From: DAOTTY01 sp964451095 | GTDB lineage: Bacteria > Chloroflexota > Anaerolineae > Aggregatilineales > Phototrophicaceae | DNA: 64,000 nt | Direction: 5' to 3' | NCBI GenBank assembly: GCA_964451095.1 | Contig: CAYVGI010000007.1 | Location: 1-64,000, forward strand | Part shown: positions 27,177-35,043 of the stretch, piece by piece | Position numbering within the stretch: position 1 is the stretch's first letter | Layout of the letters: each line of letters opens with the position of its first letter | The notes under the pieces: model-generated | The model's input: only the letters and a program-made list of their open reading frames with translations | Told to the model about the DNA's origin: nothing | Database searches by the model: none | Program-made: the position numbers and the translations under genes

Positions 27177-28021
27177 ACCGACTGTTGATGTTCCGGCTGT
27201 GGGGTAAGCTGCGCAACCCACCTGCGCACAACCTGCTTTACACCCGCTTCTACCATCAGCAGAAACCAACACATGCCCGCGCCGGGACATTCGTATTTGG
27301 CGTCATTGCGGGAATGTTCATTCTCTCCGGCGGCGTGATGGTACTACCGTTGTTTTTCCCACTGCTTAGCCCGGTGATGGGCGGCGTGTGGGCGTATGGT
27401 GTGGCAGGCAACCTGCGCGACAAGTTCACCCCCTGTATGCCGCTGGTGGCGGTCTCCCCTGGCGGCGTACGGGGAAGCATACAGCACGTCATGCTGGGCG
27501 TGATTCACCGCAACGGGCGCTTTAACGAACTGGTGGGTCCGCAGATGGGCACGCTGCGCATGTTCGCGGCGTTCTTTATGGCGCTGCCCCTGGTGTGGGT
27601 GTTCGTGCTAGACCCTGTGGAAGAAATCCCCATTGCTGTGCTGTTGCTGCTTTATGCGGTGGGGGTTGCGTTTGTGTGGGCGGGACTGTGGTTTGTACAC
27701 ATCTACTGTATGCTGGCGGGCGTGCTGGCAGGCATGATTGCGTCCACATTCCGGTTCAGTGTGTTCGTGGTGCAGCTTGGCGCCGTGTTGGTGTACATCG
27801 TGACGAGTGCGCTCGTCATACTGTTGGTGATTACCGCCAGTGGGTTCGTTTTCGTGTGGACGGTGGGGCAGGCGGCACAGGTTGGGGAGGTTGCCATGTT
27901 GTTAACGATTATGTTGAACGGTGCGCTCACGTTGCTAATTGCCACTATCATTGTGGAGGGCACCGTGCGTGCGCTCAATGCCTTACTCACCTTGCGTCTG
28001 GAGGTCATCAACGGTCGATGA
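27173..28021 (+). CDS. ABC-2-permease-like membrane protein, array B unit 6
   Basis: 282 aa. It keeps the N-terminal 'LLMFRLWGKLRNPPAHN' and the motif 'LVAVSPGGVRGSIQHVMLG' with 'GVIHRNGRF', and ends in 'VEGTVRALNALLTLRLEV'. Compared with units 3-5 it has an extra long hydrophobic pair before the motif ('FGVIAGMFILSGGVMVLPLF'). GTG start in a GTGA overlap; stop in an ATGA overlap. Confidence 0.68.
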   Translation: MNRLLMFRLWGKLRNPPAHNLLYTRFYHQQKPTHARAGTFVFGVIAGMFILSGGVMVLPLFFPLLSPVMGGVWAYGVAGNLRDKFTPCMPLVAVSPGGVRGSIQHVMLGVIHRNGRFNELVGPQMGTLRMFAAFFMALPLVWVFVLDPVEEIPIAVLLLLYAVGVAFVWAGLWFVHIYCMLAGVLAGMIASTFRFSVFVVQLGAVLVYIVTSALVILLVITASGFVFVWTVGQAAQVGEVAMLLTIMLNGALTLLIATIIVEGTVRALNALLTLRLEVINGR

Positions 28022-28854
28022 GATCAATTTTGTGGCAAATCTGGCAGGCGGTCAAAGCGCCGCCGGACGACGACCATCCCCTGTACTTGCTGGGCGGTAG
28101 AGCGTCCTTGAAACTAAGCAATTTGCAAAGCTGCCTGCTCATCTTCGCCGCGCTGTTCTTCATCGTGCCCATGCTGGTGCTGGTGAGCACGGTCATTGGG
28201 GCACTTGCTGCTGCGGTGAGCGCGGCTGCGGTGAGCAAAGAGCGTGAATCCAACCGCTTTGACCTGCTGGCGACGACGCCCGAAGGGATTTTTGGCACCA
28301 GTTGGCTGCTCAGTTTGGGGGCGGTGCACCGCCGGGATGCCTACCAGCGGTTGCAGTCCTGGTATACATGGGGGTTTCGGGCGGTTTTCATCTTCATTAG
28401 CTACCTGGTGTTCGAGGTCACGTTAGCGCTTAATGATGGGTTTGACCCCTGGCATAGCCTGGTGATTATTTTGGGCGCGTCGCTGATCCTGCTGGGCTTC
28501 TACATTGACCACATACAGGCGTTGAGCGTGGGGGTGCTGGTGGGGCTGGCAACACCGACGTTCGCTCGTGACCGCATCGGCGCGGAGACGGGCGCGGTGC
28601 TGTTTTACCTGCTGGTGCGCGTGTTCACGCTGCTGGCAGCGTTTGCAGTGATGTTCGGCTTGTTATCTCCCCTGTTCGCTTTGCTTCCGCAGAACGTGGT
28701 TACACAAATGTGGCTGCAAGTGGCACAGTTCGTCGGGTTTGTGCTGGTCAACGAGGCGGTCACGCGGTTGTGCTGGTATGTGGTGCAGTCCCGTATTGTG
28801 GGGGACGACACGACTGTCGACCTGTGGGGATTGCCGTCACCGGGCACGCCATGA
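28018..28854 (+). CDS. ABC-2-permease-like membrane protein, array B unit 7
   Basis: 278 aa: 'ILWQIWQAVKAPPDDDHPLY', then a membrane pair, 'SKERESNRFDLLATTPEG' (about residues 73-90), 'LGAVHRRDAYQR', 'LATPTFARDRIGAETG' and 'NEAVTRLCWYVVQSR'. 'KERESNRFDLLATTPEG' is one of the best matches in the window to the ABC-2 permease motif. The start at 28018 lies in an ATGA overlap; the upstream open frame to 27595 is a shadow of unit 6. Confidence 0.72.
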   Translation: MRSILWQIWQAVKAPPDDDHPLYLLGGRASLKLSNLQSCLLIFAALFFIVPMLVLVSTVIGALAAAVSAAAVSKERESNRFDLLATTPEGIFGTSWLLSLGAVHRRDAYQRLQSWYTWGFRAVFIFISYLVFEVTLALNDGFDPWHSLVIILGASLILLGFYIDHIQALSVGVLVGLATPTFARDRIGAETGAVLFYLLVRVFTLLAAFAVMFGLLSPLFALLPQNVVTQMWLQVAQFVGFVLVNEAVTRLCWYVVQSRIVGDDTTVDLWGLPSPGTP

Positions 28855-29795
28855 AACTGCTCACGCCTATTACCCACACGGTGCGCCTGTGGCAGCACTT
28901 TCGGCACCCACCTACCCATCACCCGCAGTTTGCCCGCACAACCGATGTGCCGTTTGTGTTCCCGCTGCTGCGTCCCGGTAGCGCGGCGCTTTGGGCGCTG
29001 CTGCCGATTATCTTCTTGCTGCTGTGCGCGATTATCAGTTTCCCGGTGCGCGTCCTTACGGGTAGTGCACTGCTGCGCGTGGTGATGGCGGCGGGGTCGT
29101 TCATTGTTGTTATCGGCACCACCGCCGCGATTACCGGCACCGCGCCGGGGGTGCTGTGGTCAACGCAAATTGCCGCTGCGCTTGCCCGGCAGCGTGCGAA
29201 CTGTTTGCAAGACTTGCTTGCCGTCACACCAGATGGCGGGGTGGTCGCAATGTGGGCGCTCGCGCTGGGGATTGTGCACAACAGCGGTGCCCTACAGCAG
29301 CTTTACGACCGCGAGCCTATCAAGCTTACGCCACGGATTGTGATGTGGACGATAGGCATCCTCGGTACGATGCTGCTGTTTGAGCAAGGGCGTGCGTTGT
29401 TGTTCCCGGTGTTTGTTAGTGGGGCAATTCTCGGCGCACTTTACCTGGATCATTTGCAGTCTATGATTGTCGCAGTGATGGTGGGTGTTGCCACAGGTAT
29501 GCGTGCCACAACGGACACAAACGCACGGGTGCTCGCGCTCGTGGACTTTCTTGCTGCGCAGCTTATTGTGTATGGTGCTGCCGTGTTTGTGATTGTCGTT
29601 ATGTTCCCCGCGCTAGGGCTGCCGCGCTGGTGGGGCTATGGGCTGCCGCAGCTAGTGCTATTTTACCTATGCCGGGAGGGCGTGATTGCGGTATTGTGGC
29701 ATTACCTGCGTTCGCAACGGCTGACGCCGAGTAAAAATCCCCATGCGCCCGATGCTGTCTTTCCGACTGTGGCACGCGCTACAAAACCCGAATGA
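28851..29795 (+). CDS. ABC-2-permease-like membrane protein, array B unit 8
   Basis: 314 aa. It has 'TVRLWQHFRHPPTHHPQF' at the N-terminus, 'LQDLLAVTPDGGVVAMW', 'LGIVHNSGAL', 'HLQSMIVAVMVGVATGMR' and 'CREGVIAVLWHYLRSQ'. About six membrane segments. The start is in an ATGA overlap. Its end overlaps the next gene by 53 nt, far more than the 4 nt seen elsewhere in the array. Confidence 0.68.
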   Translation: MKLLTPITHTVRLWQHFRHPPTHHPQFARTTDVPFVFPLLRPGSAALWALLPIIFLLLCAIISFPVRVLTGSALLRVVMAAGSFIVVIGTTAAITGTAPGVLWSTQIAAALARQRANCLQDLLAVTPDGGVVAMWALALGIVHNSGALQQLYDREPIKLTPRIVMWTIGILGTMLLFEQGRALLFPVFVSGAILGALYLDHLQSMIVAVMVGVATGMRATTDTNARVLALVDFLAAQLIVYGAAVFVIVVMFPALGLPRWWGYGLPQLVLFYLCREGVIAVLWHYLRSQRLTPSKNPHAPDAVFPTVARATKPE

Positions 29796-30591
29796 GGGCG
29801 TGCCGCTGTACCTCAACCTCAAGCTGACCTATCACCGTTCCCGCTGGTGGGCGACGCGGGACTTTACAGCGCTGACGCTCGTGATTGTCATGTTCAATGT
29901 GTTGTTGGCACCGCTGTTCGCGCTGCTGCCCGTGCTCACGATTTTTGTTATCAGTACCTATTGGGCGGGCTACGTCGCCGGGCAAATCCAGGCAGAGCAC
30001 ACCTACGACCGCTTTGATGTGCTGGCGCTGGTGCCAGATGGTGCCATGGCGGTTTGCTGGATGCTGTCGACGTTGCACATCCGAACCAGCAATGTGTACC
30101 ACTACGTGTTCGACGGGCTGCGCATTACCGTGCTCATCGGTGGCATGATTCTGTTTGTGCTGGTCAGTGGTGTGCTCATCGCCTTGCTAGATGCCAGCGT
30201 CGCCAGTGCAGAAAGTGTGCCGCCTTTGCTCACCGCTGCGGTGACGCTGGCGGTGTTCCTGGTGGTGCTATACGTGCAGCAGGTGCAGGCGGTTATCCTT
30301 AGCCAACTCATGGGCATTGCTGTGCCCACGCTTGTGGATGAGGTCATCAAGACACGCGCCTGGGCAATCGTGCTGCACATATGCGTGCAGTTGGGTGCCT
30401 ACACGCTCGCCCTGACGGTTGGTGCCGCGCTTGCACCGCCCATCTTCTTGGTTCGGGTATTGCTGGGCGGTGCGGTGCTGGTGTGCCTGCACGAGGGGCT
30501 GATCGTGCTCTTGTGGCGGCGGTTGGCAGCGCAGTTTGGTGCTGTCTGCCTGGATAAATTTGCCTACCAGACATCCGGGGCAGGTAAGTGA
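29743..30591 (+). CDS. ABC-2-permease-like membrane protein, array B unit 9
   Basis: 282 aa: 'LSFRLWHALQNPNEGVPLY', 'YDRFDVLALVPDGAMAVCW', 'MGIAVPTLVDEVIKTRAW' and 'CLHEGLIVLLWRRLAAQFG'. It aligns best with units 6 and 7. The start may be the ATG at 29743 or at 29752; both overlap unit 8. Two bases separate its stop from the stop of the convergent FG-GAP gene, which interrupts the array. Confidence 0.68.
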   Translation: MRPMLSFRLWHALQNPNEGVPLYLNLKLTYHRSRWWATRDFTALTLVIVMFNVLLAPLFALLPVLTIFVISTYWAGYVAGQIQAEHTYDRFDVLALVPDGAMAVCWMLSTLHIRTSNVYHYVFDGLRITVLIGGMILFVLVSGVLIALLDASVASAESVPPLLTAAVTLAVFLVVLYVQQVQAVILSQLMGIAVPTLVDEVIKTRAWAIVLHICVQLGAYTLALTVGAALAPPIFLVRVLLGGAVLVCLHEGLIVLLWRRLAAQFGAVCLDKFAYQTSGAGK

Positions 30592-30593
30592 CG

Positions 30594-31976
30594 TTAGTGT
30601 GGGTAGCGCACACGCAGCATCTGGTTCACGTCTGGCGCGGCGATAGTCGTTGTCGTACCGTCTACCCAGCGCACTTCTACGCGCTCAACCTCGTCTGTCG
30701 TGCCCAACCCAAAGTGTGCCACGGGTTCCATCTGGCATAGGTAGCCACTCCCCGCGTCAATCACACGCACCTGCTGCCCACCGTCCGTGAACACGCGCAC
30801 CACTGCGCCCCGTGCAGGGGCACCTGCTGGCGTGAGCGGCAGCACGCGCAGGTAGTTGTTGCCGTTGGCGGGCGCTTTGTACAGCGTCAGCGGCTGCACG
30901 CCGGACTCCCCGTGCGACACTAGTAGCTCCAGCACACCGTCACCGTCGAAGTCACCCACGGCGGCACCTGTGCCCAGCCCGCCTGGTTCCGCCGCCGCAC
31001 CGATGTCCACCATCTGCGGCACACCACCCACCAGCTTGAACAGGCGATTGGGCTGCCCAATGTTGTTGAAGAAAATTTCCTGCGTGCCGTCGTTGTCAAA
31101 GTCTGCCGCAATGACGGTGCGTATGCGTGTGGGCGTCGCCAGTGCCTCCGGTGCCTCGTCGGCAAATGTGCCGTCCCCCTGGTTAACGAACAGGCGGTGC
31201 GGTCCGTCCCAGTTGCCGTAGACCACATCCAGCAGCCCGTCCCCGTTGACGTCTAATGGTGCTATGCCGCGCACGTTCTCGCGGGGGTCGGCAACGCCAG
31301 CGCTTAGCGCGATGTTGTCGAACGTGCCGTCGCCGTTGTTGCGGAAGAGGAAGTTCGGTCCCTGTTCGTTGCCCGCGAACACGTCCATATGCTCGCTTAC
31401 AAGCGGGAACGCCAGCAGCGCCCGTCCGCCCGTGGTCAGGTCAACGCCTGCTTCCGGCGCGACATCCAACACGATGCCGTCGTCGTCTACCTCATACAGG
31501 CGCATCGGTCCGCCGTAGTTCGCGACGAACACACCGTATCGCCCGGTTCCGAAGCGATCGACACATGCTACAGAGCGCCCGGCGGTGAAGTTCAGGTCTT
31601 GTTGGTTGCGCGGGATAGCGAACAGGTCGACCCAATCGTTGCCGTTGTAGGCAAATAGGCGGTCGGTCACCTGCTTTTGCCCACCAAATGTGTCTGTGTT
31701 CAGCACGTAAATCTCCTCGCGCCCGTCCGCGTCAATGTCGCACGCCGCCACGCCAATCGCCATGCCGTTTACGTCCGCGAGTGTGTTATCGGCGATGTCC
31801 ACAAACTGTTCGCCATCCCACTTGAGCACCGTGTTGCGGGCACCGTTGCGGTCTGCGGTACCAAAGCCGGCGATGAACAACTCGAATGCGCCGTCGCCGT
31901 CCACATCCGTGACGGCAACGCCGTAGTTGCGCTGAACCGGGTTGTCTGCGATTAGCTTGGTATGATCTTCAAACAT
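30594..31976 (-). CDS. FG-GAP/VCBS-repeat protein with ASPIC/UnbV domain (CRTAC1-like)
   Basis: 460 aa. Several FG-GAP/VCBS calcium-binding loops of the D-x-D-x-D-G type form a propeller ('DVDGDGAFELFIAGF', 'DIDADGREEIYVLNT', 'DVNGDGLLDVVYGNW', 'DFDNDGTQEIFFNN', 'DFDGDGVLELLVSHG'), and the C-terminal 90 residues match the ASPIC/UnbV domain ('NNYLRVLPLTPAGAPARGA'). These are normally extracellular. The ATG at 31976 has AGGAG 7 nt upstream and gives no signal peptide. A longer reading to 32081 adds a weak signal-like stretch ('GAALLLPISTHAQES'), so secretion is unresolved. It is inverted inside array B. Confidence 0.82.
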   Translation of the reverse strand: MFEDHTKLIADNPVQRNYGVAVTDVDGDGAFELFIAGFGTADRNGARNTVLKWDGEQFVDIADNTLADVNGMAIGVAACDIDADGREEIYVLNTDTFGGQKQVTDRLFAYNGNDWVDLFAIPRNQQDLNFTAGRSVACVDRFGTGRYGVFVANYGGPMRLYEVDDDGIVLDVAPEAGVDLTTGGRALLAFPLVSEHMDVFAGNEQGPNFLFRNNGDGTFDNIALSAGVADPRENVRGIAPLDVNGDGLLDVVYGNWDGPHRLFVNQGDGTFADEAPEALATPTRIRTVIAADFDNDGTQEIFFNNIGQPNRLFKLVGGVPQMVDIGAAAEPGGLGTGAAVGDFDGDGVLELLVSHGESGVQPLTLYKAPANGNNYLRVLPLTPAGAPARGAVVRVFTDGGQQVRVIDAGSGYLCQMEPVAHFGLGTTDEVERVEVRWVDGTTTTIAAPDVNQMLRVRYPH

Positions 31977-32202
31977 GGTGCTCTCCTGTGCGTGCGTGCT
32001 AATGGGCAGCAGCAGTGCCGCACCGGTAATGGAATCCCGCGTTTCATCCCTCTTGCCGCTCCTGCTGGTGTTTGCTCGCATGGACTGTAGCAGACGGCGC
32101 TTAGGGCACGGTGAATCCGTGCAAATGCACAGCGGACGCTAACCTGTGCCAGTGTAGGCTAGAATGGTGCTGGATGACCATTACACACCAGGACGCCCCA
32201 AC

Positions 32203-33141
32203 ATGTTTCGTCGCTCGCTGTGGTATCGGCTGGTTTACCAACCCATCACTCACCCCCTGCTGCTGAACACCGACCCGCACACGCCGCGTGGCGTGGTGCC
32301 CATTGTCGATGGCTGGTCGTTGTACGTGTTCATCACAACCTTGCTGTACCTGGGGGTGGTACCGCACATCTCGTCTTTGGAGGAGTCGTTTGTGGGAACA
32401 AGCATTGTGGTATTGCTGATTGGCTTGTTCGGGTCGGTCGTCGCCTTCCTGATTGTTGTGACCATCCTGGCACCGTATACCCTGCTGCTGGGGATTGTGC
32501 AGGGGTTTCGGGTGGCGTGGGGGGTTAGCCGCCGTATAGAGTGGCTTTATGGCACAGGACAAATGGACTTCCTGGCAGTGACTGCGCCCGGATGGGATGG
32601 CGCAGTTGAGGCAGTAGCAGCGAGTGCCCTGCGAGCACGGTGGCGTGGCTGGCTGACCAACGGCATCTACGAGCAGATGTTGGCGCACTATGTTCTGTCC
32701 TTCGGGCTGATGCTGGTTGTTGGCATTTGGGTGGCAGTGAGCACACCCTCGCCCATGCTGTACAACAACCCGACGTTGACGGACAGACTGACGCTGTCTG
32801 CTCACCACATCATCGTGACTGCGGGGCTGAGTGCCCTGCTGACGGCACTGCACTACATTGGCTATCGGCAGGTGCGGCTTCTGGGCGCGGTGACGGGGGC
32901 GTTCGCGGCGGCACGGCTGCGGCATCTGTTCGGTGCGCAGACGGCGGCAGTGGTGCTATACATTGGGATTTTGCTGGTGGGGTTGCTGCTCATCTTCGGG
33001 CTGATGTTCGGGGCGGGGGTGTTGTTCGCGTCCTTCGGCGCTGCGCTAGGCGCACTTGTTGCGGGATATGCGCTGGTGTTGTGTGTGCGGATGTTGCTGG
33101 CGTGGTGGCTGTGGCGCCAGGTACAATTACACGAGGGTTAA
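32203..33141 (+). CDS. ABC-2-permease-like membrane protein, array B unit 10
   Basis: 312 aa, separated from units 1-9 by the inverted FG-GAP gene. Motifs: 'LWYRLVYQPITHPLLL' at the N-terminus, 'MDFLAVTAPGWDGAVEA' (about residues 124-140) with 'ALRARWRGWL', 'GAVTGAFAAARLRHLFGAQT' and the C-terminal 'CVRMLLAWWLWRQ'. The 'LRARWRGWL' and 'AARLRHLFG' runs are closer to array A units than to units 1-9, so it bridges the two subfamilies. The ATG at 32203 begins the N-terminal motif; readings from 32164 add unrelated residues. Confidence 0.66.
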   Translation: MFRRSLWYRLVYQPITHPLLLNTDPHTPRGVVPIVDGWSLYVFITTLLYLGVVPHISSLEESFVGTSIVVLLIGLFGSVVAFLIVVTILAPYTLLLGIVQGFRVAWGVSRRIEWLYGTGQMDFLAVTAPGWDGAVEAVAASALRARWRGWLTNGIYEQMLAHYVLSFGLMLVVGIWVAVSTPSPMLYNNPTLTDRLTLSAHHIIVTAGLSALLTALHYIGYRQVRLLGAVTGAFAAARLRHLFGAQTAAVVLYIGILLVGLLLIFGLMFGAGVLFASFGAALGALVAGYALVLCVRMLLAWWLWRQVQLHEG

Positions 33142-33157
33142 GGAGAGCAGAAAGTTC

Positions 33158-34191
33158 ATGAATACACTGCGGCTGTGGCGGCTTGTCTACCTGGAAGCGT
33201 TCGAGCACCCCATTATGGACATGCTTGCCCCGCAGCGAGATCCGCTGCCGATTACAATCCCACCGCTGATCAAATCTGTTGCGCTGGTGCTCTTTTTCGT
33301 GGGTGGGGTCACCGTGGTCGAGTGGATTCGCTTCCAGCTATTCATCCGAACTGCCCCTGCCCGCGAGTACCAACTGTTCTCGTCCGATCTGCTGTGGATT
33401 GTCGTTTGGGTGTACTTTGCTTCTCTGTATGTACTGTACTACGGAGGCGCGTTCGTCGTCGTGCTATGGTTCGCCGTGCACGAGATTGTTACGCTGCGGA
33501 GAACCTTCAGTTTAAACAGGCAGTTTGCTTCCACCGGAGTACGCGAACTCGTTGCTGTCACCACATCCGGCACGGCACTGCTCTTGAAAGGTGCCGCTGC
33601 CGCTGCGCTGCGCTGCGCCGCAAGGACCGTGCCGCTCACTTGAACCTCGGTTTGATGTACTACGTTTTCCCCCTGATGATTGCCGCTGCACTGATGAGCT
33701 ATGTGTCCGTTTCGCTCTACTTTCGGTATGAACCCGCATCGCCACCGCCTGATGAACGCGTCCGCATTGCTGTTATCCTGTTTCTATTGACGCCTGTGTG
33801 TTGGTGGATATTCTACTTCGATATACGGCAGCGCCTTATGGTCGTGGCATCTGCAAGCTTGTTTTCTGCAACCATCATCACGGAGCGCTTGCTTGCAACT
33901 CTATTGCCGTATGTTTTGGTGGCGCTTGCCAACGTGGGTGGCACGCTTTTGCCATTTGGGGTGGGTGCACTCGTTAGCTACCTGAGTGATGATTATCCAG
34001 AATACTGGGATTTGTCTCGTGTGTCCTGCGACTTCGGGCGTGTGTTTGCGAGGGCACTCATCACGTATCTCATCGTGTTCTTGCTGCGGGAGCTGGCGGT
34101 GTACTTCATGTGGCGGGCGATGATGCGCCAGGGGCAGTTCACCCTACAGGATTTGCAAGTGGGCAGTTGCGGGCATCACGAAATGCAATAG
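33158..34191 (+). pseudogene. ABC-2-permease-like membrane protein, array B unit 11, frameshifted
   Basis: The first frame starts at an ATG with AGGAG upstream and carries 'LRLWRLVYLEAFEHPIMD', two membrane segments and 'VRELVAVTTSGTALLLKG', then stops at 33643. The rest of the protein ('YYVFPLMIAAALMSYVS', 'ASLFSATIITERLLATLLP', C-terminal 'LLRELAVYFMWRAMMRQ') continues in another frame to 34191. At the break lie three GCTGC units (33602-33616). Taking one unit away joins the frames exactly and gives a 342-aa protein like unit 10. This is either a real mutation, a switchable repeat, or a sequencing error. Confidence 0.72.
33602..33616 (+). repeat. GCTGC x3 short tandem repeat at a frameshift
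   Basis: Three consecutive copies of the 5-bp unit GCTGC sit exactly where the reading frame of the array unit breaks. Two copies would restore the frame. Slipped-strand change at such a repeat is a plausible cause. Confidence 0.7.
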
Positions 34192-34225
34192 GGGTGCTTA
34201 GCTCGCTGTGCGAGAGCAGCCCCCC
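34191..34225. terminator. Hairpin between convergent genes
   Basis: GGGGTGCT and AGCAGCCCC enclose a perfect inner stem CTCGC-TGT-GCGAG. There is only a short T run after it. It lies between the last array gene and the convergent SnoaL-like gene and may stop transcription from either side. Confidence 0.45.
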
Positions 34226-34269
34226 GTTTATGCGTGAGGAAGACGTAGTTGCCCGTCACGCCGGACGGT

Positions 34270-34809
34270 TTACATGCCCTCTTCCATCGGCGGGATCATA
34301 CCGAACGCCATGCCGAACGCCAGGTTATCCGTCACGCCCCAGTGCTCTGCGACGAGACCATCTTCGATGCGGAACAGATCAAACACGGGAATCTCGAACT
34401 CGTTGCCCGTCGCGGGCATCCCCATGAACTCGCCCTCATGCGTACCCGTCCATGTCATGAGTACGGCGACCTTATCGTCTTCGGCAATAATTTCGACAAT
34501 TTCAATCTCGAAGTCTGTGATAGAGTTCGCCAGCATGGTTGTCATCTCGCTCATCATCTCAATGCTGAAGTCGCCGCCAAGTGGGGAACCCTCTTCGTTT
34601 TCGATGAAGTTCGGGGATACGGTTTCCATCAGTACGTCAATGTCACCCGTGCGAAAACCATCTTGCAAAAAGCGAGTTATCAGTTCCTTGTTTTCCTCTT
34701 CCTGTGCTGCCATGTCATCGCCCTGGGCAAACACCAGCGAGAGCGGAACAAGCCCCAGGATGAGTACGAATACGGCTACGGTTGTCCACAGATTTTGTTT
34801 CTTGTGCAT
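34270..34809 (-). CDS. Secreted SnoaL-like (NTF2-fold) protein
   Basis: 179 aa with a signal peptide ('TVAVFVLILGLVPLSLVFAQG'). The mature part (about residues 38-175) is a SnoaL-like polyketide-cyclase / ester-cyclase type NTF2 fold: 'ELITRFLQDGFRTGDIDVLMET', 'NFIENEEGSPLGG', 'VAVLMTWTGTHEGEFMGMP', 'VFDLFRIEDGLVAEHWGV'. The last run is the most diagnostic. Ligand unknown. The ATG at 34809 has GGAG 8 nt upstream; the open frame continues to 35595 but that part is antisense to lipA and not coding. Monocistronic and divergent from lipA. Confidence 0.82.
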   Translation of the reverse strand: MHKKQNLWTTVAVFVLILGLVPLSLVFAQGDDMAAQEEENKELITRFLQDGFRTGDIDVLMETVSPNFIENEEGSPLGGDFSIEMMSEMTTMLANSITDFEIEIVEIIAEDDKVAVLMTWTGTHEGEFMGMPATGNEFEIPVFDLFRIEDGLVAEHWGVTDNLAFGMAFGMIPPMEEGM

Positions 34810-35043
34810 GAATTCTCTCCTTTTGAGAATGGTAGTTGCGTGTGCCAAAATATAGCCAAAGGTTGAGCCCAGCGCAACTAAATTGCCCGCGCATTTTGGC
34901 GTTGGGATATTTGGGCAGCATGAGGGCAAAACACACGCGAGAGGGTTTTCGCTGACGCTTATCATCATTATGTCCAATTTGCGCGGTGCATCTGTTAGAA
35001 TGAATCCATTACGTAACAACCAACCTCCGAAGGAGAGCTTACT
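34810..35043. other. Divergent intergenic region upstream of lipA
   Basis: 234 bp between the SnoaL-like gene and lipA. A TAGAAT element at 34996-35001 could be the -10 of lipA but no convincing -35 is placed before it. No other structure seen. Confidence 0.3.

Noticed and set aside
27595..28017. Extension of array B unit 7 upstream of 28018
   Set aside because: The segment lies in another frame of unit 6, and the translation is not hydrophobic; the ATGA overlap gives the start.
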